The notes below the pieces were generated by a model. That model was not told where the DNA came from. It was given only the letters and a program-made list of their open reading frames with translations, and searched no databases. Positions 39,430 to 46,114 of a stretch of DNA of 46,967 bases are shown in pieces. The DNA comes from Sphaerisporangium fuscum (GTDB lineage: Bacteria; Actinomycetota; Actinomycetes; Streptosporangiales; Streptosporangiaceae): positions 1 through 46,967 of the forward strand of contig NZ_JAHDTF010000053.1 of NCBI RefSeq assembly GCF_018531465.1, read 5' to 3'. A program made the translations under genes and the position numbers. Position 1 is the first letter of the stretch. Each line of letters opens with the position of its first letter.

Positions 39430-40413
39430 ATGACCGCCAAGACACACGCCGTGCGCGTGGCCGGGACCGCCCTCGCCCGAGGCGCCCGGCCACGGCCGGG
39501 AAGCCTGATACGGCCGCTGGCCTTCATGGCCCCCGCGCTGGTCGGCTTCGCGGTGTTCTTCGCCTACCCCCTCGGCGCGCTCCTGTATTACTCCTTCACC
39601 CGCTACGACATGCTCAACACGCCGACCTGGGTGGGGCTGCGCAACTACGCCTTCCTGGTCGCGCAGGACCCCCTGGCCCGCAAGGCCGCCTACAACACGG
39701 TGTGGCTGGTCGTCGTCATCACCGTCCTCCGGCTGGTCTTCGCGACCGGTGTCGCCGCCGTCATGGCCCGGATCAGGCGCGGCGCGGGACTGCTCAGGAC
39801 CCTGGTCTACCTGCCCGCGCTGGCCCCTCCGGTCGCGGCCACCCTGGTGTTCACCTTCCTGTTCAACCCCGGCACCGGGCCGGTGAACACGACGCTGGCC
39901 AGGCTCGGCATCCAGGGGCCGCTGTGGTTCAGCGACCCCGCCTGGGCCAAGCCCGCCCTGACCCTGCTCACCCTGTGGGTCTCCGGCGAGCTGATCATCA
40001 TCCTGATGGCGGGGATGCTCGACGTGCCCGAGGAACTGTACGAGGCCGCGGGGCTCGACGGCGCCGGATCACTGCGGCGGTTCTGGCACATCACCCTGCC
40101 GTCGATCGCGCCGGTGCTCGTCTTCGGGGTGATCAACTCCATCATCCTGGGGCTGCAGTACTTCACCCAGGCGGTGGTGGCGGCCTCGGTGGCCTCCGGG
40201 TCGGCCGACATCGCCGGCAGCCAGCGGGTCATCGGCTACCCCGACAACTCCACGCTCACCTTCCCCGTCTGGCTCTACCAGCAGGGATTCCACTACTACA
40301 ACATGGGTTACGCATCCGCCATGTCGATCGTCCTGTTCGTGGTGTCGACGGTGTTCACGCTCTACTTCGTGCAGCGCCTGCGCCGCGCGTCCCACGCCGA
40401 GGGGACGGCGTGA
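39430..40413 (+). CDS. Sugar ABC importer, permease (MalF/UgpA-like)
   Basis: This is a 327-residue permease with a basic N-terminus and six membrane helices, first LAFMAPALVGFAVFFAYPLGALLYYSFTRYD. The EAA docking loop is EELYEAAGLDGAGSLRRFWHITLP. The family sequence YPLGALLYYSFTRY and the long periplasmic loop with QRVIGYPDNSTLTFPVWLY fit carbohydrate permeases. It pairs with the next gene as a heterodimer. Start ATG 39430. Its stop overlaps the next ATG (TGATG). Confidence 0.93.
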   Translation: MTAKTHAVRVAGTALARGARPRPGSLIRPLAFMAPALVGFAVFFAYPLGALLYYSFTRYDMLNTPTWVGLRNYAFLVAQDPLARKAAYNTVWLVVVITVLRLVFATGVAAVMARIRRGAGLLRTLVYLPALAPPVAATLVFTFLFNPGTGPVNTTLARLGIQGPLWFSDPAWAKPALTLLTLWVSGELIIILMAGMLDVPEELYEAAGLDGAGSLRRFWHITLPSIAPVLVFGVINSIILGLQYFTQAVVAASVASGSADIAGSQRVIGYPDNSTLTFPVWLYQQGFHYYNMGYASAMSIVLFVVSTVFTLYFVQRLRRASHAEGTA

Positions 40414-41273
40414 TGGCCGGGCTCACCGCCGGCCGTTCGCGCCGGTCCGGCCGCGGCGAGGTCATGCGCTGGATCGCCACGCACAGCATCGGGCTGGCGA
40501 TCGGCGTCATGTTCGTCCTGCCCCTGGTCTTCGTCGTGCTCACCGCGTTCATGTCCGACCGGCAGGCGCTGACATCGGACCTGTGGCCGCGCTCGTGGCA
40601 CCCGGAGAACCTCGCCGAGGTGTTCCACCGGGCCCCGCTGCTGAGGTACCTCGGCAACAGCCTGCTGTACTCGCTGCTGGCCACGGCCGGGATGCTGCTG
40701 TCGAGCGTGCCGGCGGCGTACGCCCTGGCCCGCATGCGCTGGCGGGGCCGCCAGGCGGCGTTCCTGGTCGTGATCGCCGCCATGATGCTGCCGCCGCAGG
40801 TGCTGTCGGTCCCGCTGTACGTCCTGTGGGCGCGGCTGCACCTCACCGGCACCCTGTGGCCGCTGATCCTGCCGTACTTCCTGGTCGACGCGTTCAGCAT
40901 CTTCCTGCTGCGGCAGTTCTTCCTCACGATCCCGCAGTCCTACCTCGACGCCGCGCGTGTGGACGGCTGCGGTGACCTGCGCGCGCTGCTGCGCGTGCTG
41001 GTCCCGATGGCCCGCCCCGGCATCGCCGCGGTGTCCCTGTTCTGCTTCATGTACACCTGGAACGACTATTTCGGGCCGCTGCTGTACGCCGGGGAGGACC
41101 CCGACCAGTGGACGTTGTCCCTGGCGCTGGCGTCGTTCCGCGGCGCGCACCAGGTGCAGTGGAACCTCACGATGGCGGCGACCGTGGTGGTCATGCTGCC
41201 CGTCATCCTTCTGTTCCTCTTCGCGCAGAAGTCCTTCGTCCGAGGCATCACATTCACAGGAGTCAAGGGTTGA
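40413..41273 (+). CDS. Sugar ABC importer, permease (MalG/UgpE-like)
   Basis: This is a 286-residue permease with six helices and the EAA loop DAARVDGCGDLRALLRVLVPMARPGIAAV. The start and end fit the MalG family: LVFVVLTAFMSDRQALTSDLWPRSW, then WNDYFGPLLYAGEDPDQWTLSLALASFRG and a C-terminal QKSFVRGITFTGVKG. ATG at 40413 or the in-frame GTG just before it (40410) may start it. No ATPase is in the operon, so a shared MsiK-like ATPase elsewhere probably powers it, as is common in actinomycetes. Its stop overlaps the GH4 start (TTGA). Confidence 0.93.
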   Translation: MAGLTAGRSRRSGRGEVMRWIATHSIGLAIGVMFVLPLVFVVLTAFMSDRQALTSDLWPRSWHPENLAEVFHRAPLLRYLGNSLLYSLLATAGMLLSSVPAAYALARMRWRGRQAAFLVVIAAMMLPPQVLSVPLYVLWARLHLTGTLWPLILPYFLVDAFSIFLLRQFFLTIPQSYLDAARVDGCGDLRALLRVLVPMARPGIAAVSLFCFMYTWNDYFGPLLYAGEDPDQWTLSLALASFRGAHQVQWNLTMAATVVVMLPVILLFLFAQKSFVRGITFTGVKG

Positions 41274-42532
41274 AACTCACCGTCATCGGGGGCGGCTCCA
41301 CCTACACCCCTGAACTGGTCAGCGGCATCGCCGATCGTCACGCCGCCCTCGACATCGAGGAGATCGCGCTGGTCGACCCCGACACCGAGCGGCTGGAGGT
41401 CGTGGGCGCCTTCGCGCGCCGCCTGCTCGACCACGCGGGCCACCCGGCGAAGCTGCGCCTGACCTCCGACCTCGAAGCCGGGGCCGAGGGCGCCGCGGCC
41501 GTGCTGCTGCAGTTGCGCGTCGGCGGTCAGGCCGCCCGGGCGACGGACGAGACGGTTCCGCTGGAGTGCGGGTGCGTCGGCCAGGAGACGACGGGCGCCG
41601 GAGGCCTGGCCAAGGCGCTGCGCACGGTGCCGGTGGTCCTCGACGTCGCCGAACGCGTGCGGCGGGTCGCCGGCGACCAGGCCTGGATCGTCGACTTCAC
41701 CAACCCCGTCGGGATCGTCACCCGGGCCCTGCTGGAGGCGGGGCACCGCGCGGTGGGGCTCTGCAACGTCGCCATCACCTTCCAGCGCTGGGTGGCCGGG
41801 CTGCTCGGTGTCGCCCCGGACACGGTCGCCCTGGACCACGTCGGCCTCAACCACCTGACCTGGGTGCGCGGCGTGCGGGTCGACGGGGTGGACGTGCTGC
41901 CGCGGCTGCTGGCCGACCACGCCGACCGGCTCGCCGAGCACGTCGGGCTCCCGGCCTCGGTGATGCGCCGGCTCGGCGCGGTGCCGTCGTACTACCTGAA
42001 GTACTACTACAAGCACGACGAGGTCGTGACCGAGGAGCTGTCCCGCCCGTCGCGGGCCCAGACGGTGGCCGGCATCGAGCGCGAGCTGCTGGAGCTGTAC
42101 CGCGATCCGAGCCTGGTCACCAAGCCGGAGCTGCTGGAGCGGCGGGGCGGCGCCTACTACTCCGAGGCGGCGGTGCAGCTGGTGGCGTCGCTGCTGAGCG
42201 GCCGGGGGGACGTGCAGGTCGTGAACACCCGCAACGGCGGCACCCTGCCCTTCCTGCCCGCCGACGCCGTCGTCGAGGTCCCCGCGCGGATCACCGCCGC
42301 CGGCGCGGAGCCGCTGCCGGTCGCCCCGCTGCCGCCGTCGATCGCGGGCCTGGTCGCCCACGTGACCGCCTACGAGAACCTCGCCCTCGAGGCGGCCCTG
42401 CACGGCGGACGCGACCGGGTGTTCGACGCCCTGATGGCCCACCCGCTGATCGGCCAGATCGAGCAGGCCGACACCCTGGCCGACCGGCTGGTCGAGGTCA
42501 ACCGCGAGTTCCTCCCCTGGGCCGCCGCGTGA
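41270..42532 (+). CDS. Glycoside hydrolase family 4 (phospho-beta-glucosidase type)
   Basis: This is a 420-residue NAD- and metal-dependent GH4 enzyme. It starts with the NAD-binding loop KLTVIGGGSTYTPELVSG. The metal ligands are in CNVAI (Cys165) and GLNHLTW (His195), matching the Cys/His pair of known GH4 beta-glucosidases. DFTNPVGIV and YYLKYYYKHDE are other typical parts. Family members oxidise C3 of the glycoside and eliminate the aglycone; most need a 6-phosphate. TTG at 41270 is chosen with GGAG 7 nt upstream. The following kinase may supply the phosphate. The specific sugar cannot be read from sequence. Confidence 0.9.
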   Translation: MKLTVIGGGSTYTPELVSGIADRHAALDIEEIALVDPDTERLEVVGAFARRLLDHAGHPAKLRLTSDLEAGAEGAAAVLLQLRVGGQAARATDETVPLECGCVGQETTGAGGLAKALRTVPVVLDVAERVRRVAGDQAWIVDFTNPVGIVTRALLEAGHRAVGLCNVAITFQRWVAGLLGVAPDTVALDHVGLNHLTWVRGVRVDGVDVLPRLLADHADRLAEHVGLPASVMRRLGAVPSYYLKYYYKHDEVVTEELSRPSRAQTVAGIERELLELYRDPSLVTKPELLERRGGAYYSEAAVQLVASLLSGRGDVQVVNTRNGGTLPFLPADAVVEVPARITAAGAEPLPVAPLPPSIAGLVAHVTAYENLALEAALHGGRDRVFDALMAHPLIGQIEQADTLADRLVEVNREFLPWAAA

Positions 42533-43536
42533 ACGACGCGGTACTGGCGCTCGACGGCGGCAACTCCAAGACCGACGTGCTGCTGGTCGCCTCCGACGGC
42601 ACGCTGCTGGGGCAGGTCCGCGGCGCCGGGGTGTCGGCGCAGCGGGTGGGGGTCGCCGCGAGCGCCGCCGCCCTGGACGAGATGGTCCGCGAGACGGTAC
42701 GGCAGGCCGATCCCGCGGCCCGGCCCCCCTACGCCCGCCACACCGCCGCCTACCTGGCCGGGGTCGACTTCGGCCGGGAGCAGGAGGCGCTGACGCGGGC
42801 GCTGGCCGAGCTGGGCTGGTCACCGACCCTGACCGTCGACAACGACACCTTCGCGCTGCTGCACGCGGGCACCCGCCGCGGGTACGGCGTCGCGGTGGTC
42901 TGCGGAGCGGGCATCAACTGCGTCGGCGTCGCGCCGGACGGGACGACCCTGCGGTTCCCCGCCATCGGCCGGCTGTCGGGCGACTGGGGCGGAGGTCTGT
43001 TCCTCGGCGACGAGACGCTGTGGCGGGCGGTGCGCGCCGAGGACGGCCGCGGGCCCGGCACCGCGTTGCGGGACGTCGTCACCGCGCACTTCGGCGTGTC
43101 GTCGGTGGCGGAGCTGGTCGAGCGGCTGCACTTCGAGGAGGTGCCCCGCACCAGGCTGCAGGAGCTCAACCCGGCGCTGCTGGCGACCGCGCGGGCGGGG
43201 GACGCCGTCGCGCTGAAGGTGGTCGACCGGCTCGCCGAGGAGGTGGTCCTGCTGGCGTCGGCGGCGCTGCGCCGGTTGGACCTGCTCGACGTCCCGGTCG
43301 ACGTGGTGCTGGGCGGCGGGATCCTGGCGGCCGGCGACGAATACCTGCTCGACCGGATCCGCGCCGGGTGCGCCGAGATCGCCCCGAAGGCGGAGACGCT
43401 GGTGGCGGACGTGCCTCCCGCCGTGGGGGCGGCGCTGCTCGGCCTGCGGGAGATCGGCGCGGCGGCCGAGGCCGAGGACCGCCTGCGCGTCGGCTACCGG
43501 CCGCCGTCGGCCCGCTGGTCCTCCACGGGAGGCTGA
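42529..43536 (+). CDS. BadF/BadG-family sugar kinase (N-acetylglucosamine kinase-like)
   Basis: This 335-residue protein is of the BadF/BadG/BcrA/BcrD ATPase family. It has the phosphate-1 loop VLALDGGNSKTDVLLV, the second Asp motif TVDNDTFALLHAGTRRGYG, the loop VVCGAGINCVG and the adenosine loop VDVVLGGGILAAG. The family includes GlcNAc kinases. GTG at 42529 overlaps the GH4 stop (GTGA), so it is translated with the hydrolase. It is the last gene of the sugar operon and could phosphorylate either the imported glycoside or the released sugar. It converges with a small gene 16 bp away. Confidence 0.9.
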   Translation: MNDAVLALDGGNSKTDVLLVASDGTLLGQVRGAGVSAQRVGVAASAAALDEMVRETVRQADPAARPPYARHTAAYLAGVDFGREQEALTRALAELGWSPTLTVDNDTFALLHAGTRRGYGVAVVCGAGINCVGVAPDGTTLRFPAIGRLSGDWGGGLFLGDETLWRAVRAEDGRGPGTALRDVVTAHFGVSSVAELVERLHFEEVPRTRLQELNPALLATARAGDAVALKVVDRLAEEVVLLASAALRRLDLLDVPVDVVLGGGILAAGDEYLLDRIRAGCAEIAPKAETLVADVPPAVGAALLGLREIGAAAEAEDRLRVGYRPPSARWSSTGG

Positions 43537-43552
43537 AGAGCGGAACCCCGGT

Positions 43553-43858
43553 TCAGCGGTCGCGGTCGCCGGCCGGGGTGAGCGCCCGGCAGATCTGTGT
43601 CACCGCGGTGGCCATGTCGTCGATCGGGGCGATGCGCTCGGCCCACGACCACCAGAACCACCAGCGTCCGTCGCGCTGAGCGGCGAGGATCACCTCCGAC
43701 AGCGTGGGCACCGCGGTGCTGATCACGATGAGCTGGGGCAGGCCGCCCGCGGTGGCGCCGACGCGGACGTGCAGGCCCCGCGACTGGAGCACCTCGCCGA
43801 GGGCCTGCAGGTGGGCGGTGGCCGTCGTGGCGTTGGCGACCTTGTCCGTGGTGGTCAT
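43553..43858 (-). CDS. Small protein of the XRE-DUF5753 module (101 residues)
   Basis: This is a 101-residue hypothetical protein with no signal peptide or membrane helix. A helix (ATTATAHLQALGEVLQSRG) leads into LPQLIVISTAVPTLSEVILAAQRDGRWWFWWSWAERIAP, with a striking Trp-rich strand, then the helix DDMATAVTQICRALT. The layout (helix, sheet with a Trp pair, helix) matches the neighbouring 113-residue protein, so the two may be related. ATG at 43858 has GGAG about 6 nt upstream. Its gene lies 16 bp after the other small gene and both read from the same promoter. Function unknown; it may be a target or partner of the XRE regulator. Confidence 0.75.
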   Translation of the reverse strand: MTTTDKVANATTATAHLQALGEVLQSRGLHVRVGATAGGLPQLIVISTAVPTLSEVILAAQRDGRWWFWWSWAERIAPIDDMATAVTQICRALTPAGDRDR

Positions 43859-43874
43859 CGTCGGCTCCGTGAGG

Positions 43875-44216
43875 TCACTCGGGGTGGGCGAACAGGACGG
43901 GCAGGGTGCGGGCGCGCAGTGCCGTGTAGTGCTCGGCCAGGCGGGCGGCGGCGGTGACGGGGGAGAAGGCGAAGGTCCGCAGCACGCCGCCCCGGTGGCT
44001 GGGGTAGGGGCTGGTCCACCAGATGACGCGGCCGTCGACGACCGCGAGAAGGCCCTGCCACAGGGAGACGGCGGCCTGGCCGTCCTCCAGGAAGTAGATG
44101 TAGGTCGGGATGTTCCTGCGGGCGAGGAACGTCTGGAGGTCCCCGGCGATCTGCCGGACGGCGGCCGTGGGGCGGCGGCCGGCGAGGGGCGCGGCTTCGA
44201 CGTGGAGGGCGGGCAC
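43875..44216 (-). CDS. Small protein of the XRE-DUF5753 module (113 residues)
   Basis: This is a 113-residue hypothetical protein. An N-terminal helix (TAAVRQIAGDLQTFLARRNI) is followed by the strands TYIYFLEDGQAAVSLWQGLLAVVDGRVIWWTSPYPSHRGGVLRTFAF, then a helix (VTAAARLAEHYTALR). GTG at 44216 is chosen because GAGGAG lies 7 nt upstream; an ATG at 44264 would add 16 residues. I know no family for it. The gene follows the XRE-DUF5753 gene at 139 bp, with a promoter and operator-like repeats between. The aromatic strand at its centre resembles that of its neighbour. Confidence 0.75.
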   Translation of the reverse strand: MPALHVEAAPLAGRRPTAAVRQIAGDLQTFLARRNIPTYIYFLEDGQAAVSLWQGLLAVVDGRVIWWTSPYPSHRGGVLRTFAFSPVTAAARLAEHYTALRARTLPVLFAHPE

Positions 44217-44315
44217 GAGATGGCTCCTCAACAAGCGGTGCGGCGGCTGCTTCGCCAGGGTCATCGTGGCCGTGGGAGGCGGGTGGCCCGCCTGGCACGG
44301 AGTGCGTCGCCCGCG

Positions 44316-44345
44316 ACGTTAGGCGCGCGCCGCCGGCGAGATCAA
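44316..44345 (-). promoter_or_regulatory. Promoter of the small-gene pair
   Basis: On the reverse strand TTGATC (44345-44340) and TAACGT (44321-44316) are separated by 18 nt. This promoter starts the 113- and 101-residue genes, with a predicted start near 44309 and a leader of about 93 nt. Confidence 0.6.
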
Positions 44346-44346
44346 C

Positions 44347-44364
44347 GATGTTGCTTCATGTTCC
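44347..44364 (-). promoter_or_regulatory. Tandem repeat element upstream of the small-gene promoter
   Basis: GATGTTGC (44347-44354) and the related CATGTTCC (44357-44364) repeat at 10-bp spacing, one helical turn. The element sits directly upstream of the -35, 26 nt from the -10, and partly overlaps the XRE stop codon. It matches the element at 45276-45293. Confidence 0.6.
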
Positions 44365-45204
44365 TCCGAACACCCGCGACGTCGCGACGATGATCTCGCG
44401 TGCCGCCTGACCATAGACGGCGGTCTCGGCGAGCCGGCTGAAGGCCTTCTCGTACAGCGCCACGTCGGTCGGGGTCTTGATGCGGAACTGGCCGGGGATC
44501 GTGTCGATCCTGACCTGGTTGTCGTCATATATCCAGAAATTTTCGGGCGGCATGATGGGCGGCCGCGCCGTCGACGGGATCACGCCGAAGCTGAGTTGCG
44601 GCATGTTGGAGGTCAGCTCGGCCAGCCGGCCGAGCTGGACGACCATCTCCTCCGGCGCGCAGATCGCGGTGCGCAGCGCCTGCTCGCCGACGACGAACAT
44701 GAACCGCTTGCCCCCGGCCGTGAGGACCTCCTGCTGGGCGAGGCGGGCGGCCACGGCCGCGTCCAGGTCGTCGGGGATGCCGCGGAAGCCGATGACCGCC
44801 CGCAGGTGCGCCCGGGCGTACCCGGCGGTCTGGATCAGCCCGGGCACCGCCGAGTGCTGGAACACCCGCAGGTGCCGGGTGTCGCGGTAGAGCTGCTGGA
44901 AGGACTCCTGGACGTGCCGCAGTCCCGTGCTCTCCAGGCGCCGCCACTCGGTGTACATGGAATCGATGTTGCGGACCGCGGCGATCAGGTCGACGACGTA
45001 CTCCTCGGCGTCGCAGACCCGGCACCACACCCGGATGTCGTTCTCGTTCGGCATCTGCGCCGCGTGCTCGATCTTGGAGACCTTCGAGTAGTGCCAGCCC
45101 GCCTGGGACGCCAGGGTCCGGCCGGTCAGCCTCGCCTCGCTGCGGATCTCGCGGAGGCGGGCGGCCAGGATTCCCTTGGCCTCGGTGATGCGCGACGAAG
45201 GCAT
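44356..45204 (-). CDS. XRE-family regulator with DUF5753 domain
   Basis: This 282-residue protein has an N-terminal XRE helix-turn-helix (about residues 15-50: LREIRSEARLTGRTLASQAGWHYSKVSKIEHAAQMP) and a C-terminal DUF5753 domain. That domain is recognisable from QQLYRDTRHLRVFQHSAVPGLIQTAGYARA, AARLAQQEVL and FVVGEQALRT. DUF5753 regulators are abundant in actinomycetes and are usually paired with a DUF397 protein; here the neighbours are two other small genes. ATG at 45204 is preferred because AAAGGTGG lies 5 nt upstream; ATG at 45240 adds 12 residues. The same repeat element lies at its own promoter and at that of the small genes, so it may control both. Confidence 0.88.
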   Translation of the reverse strand: MPSSRITEAKGILAARLREIRSEARLTGRTLASQAGWHYSKVSKIEHAAQMPNENDIRVWCRVCDAEEYVVDLIAAVRNIDSMYTEWRRLESTGLRHVQESFQQLYRDTRHLRVFQHSAVPGLIQTAGYARAHLRAVIGFRGIPDDLDAAVAARLAQQEVLTAGGKRFMFVVGEQALRTAICAPEEMVVQLGRLAELTSNMPQLSFGVIPSTARPPIMPPENFWIYDDNQVRIDTIPGQFRIKTPTDVALYEKAFSRLAETAVYGQAAREIIVATSRVFGGT

Positions 45205-45245
45205 GGGGGCCACCTTTGACTTGCGTGACGTCGCCGACATCCCCG

Positions 45246-45251
45246 ACCGTA
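45246..45251 (-). promoter_or_regulatory. -10 element of the XRE-DUF5753 gene
   Basis: TACGGT on the reverse strand (45251-45246) fits TANNNT and predicts a start near 45239, giving a leader of about 35 nt to the ATG at 45204. No consensus -35 is seen. Confidence 0.5.
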
Positions 45252-45275
45252 GCGTCAGATTTTCTCCATTTCCCT

Positions 45276-45293
45276 GATGTTGCGCGATGTTGC
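45276..45293 (-). promoter_or_regulatory. Tandem repeat element upstream of the XRE promoter
   Basis: GATGTTGC occurs at 45276-45283 and 45286-45293, again with 10-bp spacing. It lies 25 nt from the -10 of the XRE gene, nearly the same geometry as the element before the small-gene promoter (26 nt). It lies between the XRE and potC genes. Confidence 0.65.
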
Positions 45294-45307
45294 GTGATAC
45301 GGGCGGG

Positions 45308-46114
45308 TCAGTGGGTGCCCGCGGTGCCCGAGAGACGCTGGGCCAGGTAGATCGGCACCACCGACACCACGATCAGCGCCGCCGCGACGACGTTGACCAC
45401 CGGCGCCTGGTTCGGGCGGAAGAGGTTCTCGAAGATCCAGATCGGCAGCGTCCGGACCCCCGCGCCCGCCGTGAACGTCGTCACGATGATCTCGTCGAAC
45501 GACAGCGCGAACGCCAGCAGCCCGCCCGCCAGCAGCGCCGAGCGCATCATCGGGAACGTCACCAGGCGGAAGGTCGTGAAGGTGTCCGCGCCGAGGTCGG
45601 CCGAGGCCTCCTCGAGGTTCGAGCCCATCCGGCGCAGCCGCGCCAGCACGTTGTTGTGCACGGTCACCACGCAGAACGTCGCGTGGCCGACGATCACGGT
45701 GAACATGCCGAGGCCGACGCCGAACGGCTCCAGCACCACGCGGAAGGCGTTGTTGAGCGCGATGCCCGTCACGATGCCCGGCAGCGCGATGGGCAGCACG
45801 ATGAGCAGCGAGACGGCGTCCCGGCCGAAGAACCGGTACCGCTGCACGGCGAAGGCCGCCATCGTGCCGAGCACCAGCGCGATCGCCGTGGCGCCCACGC
45901 CCGCCTGCACCGAGGCCCACAGGGCGTCGCGCACGCCGGAGGAGTTCCACGCCGCGCCCCACCAGCGGGTGGTGAGCCCGGTGGGCGGCCAGGCGAAGGT
46001 GCGGTCGGCGTTGAAGGAGTTCAGCAGCACCACGGCCAGCGGCACGTAGATCACGCCGAGGCCGAGCGCCAGCGCCAGGCGCAGCGTCCACCGCGCGGTC
46101 CGAGAGAGGTTCAC
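45308..46114 (-). CDS. potC: PotC-like polyamine/spermidine ABC permease
   Basis: This 268-residue permease has about six membrane helices. It starts LRLALALGLGVIYVPLAVVLLNSFNADRTFAWPPTGLTTRWW, the characteristic N-terminus of PotC-type permeases. The EAA loop is EEASADLGADTFTTFRLVTFPMMRSAL and the end is RPNQAPVVNVVAAALIVVSVVPIYLAQRL. GTG at 46114 overlaps the PotB stop (GTGA). The binding protein and ATPase genes of the system are presumably beyond the window. The exact substrate, polyamine or another, is inferred from the family. Confidence 0.9.
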   Translation of the reverse strand: MNLSRTARWTLRLALALGLGVIYVPLAVVLLNSFNADRTFAWPPTGLTTRWWGAAWNSSGVRDALWASVQAGVGATAIALVLGTMAAFAVQRYRFFGRDAVSLLIVLPIALPGIVTGIALNNAFRVVLEPFGVGLGMFTVIVGHATFCVVTVHNNVLARLRRMGSNLEEASADLGADTFTTFRLVTFPMMRSALLAGGLLAFALSFDEIIVTTFTAGAGVRTLPIWIFENLFRPNQAPVVNVVAAALIVVSVVPIYLAQRLSGTAGTH

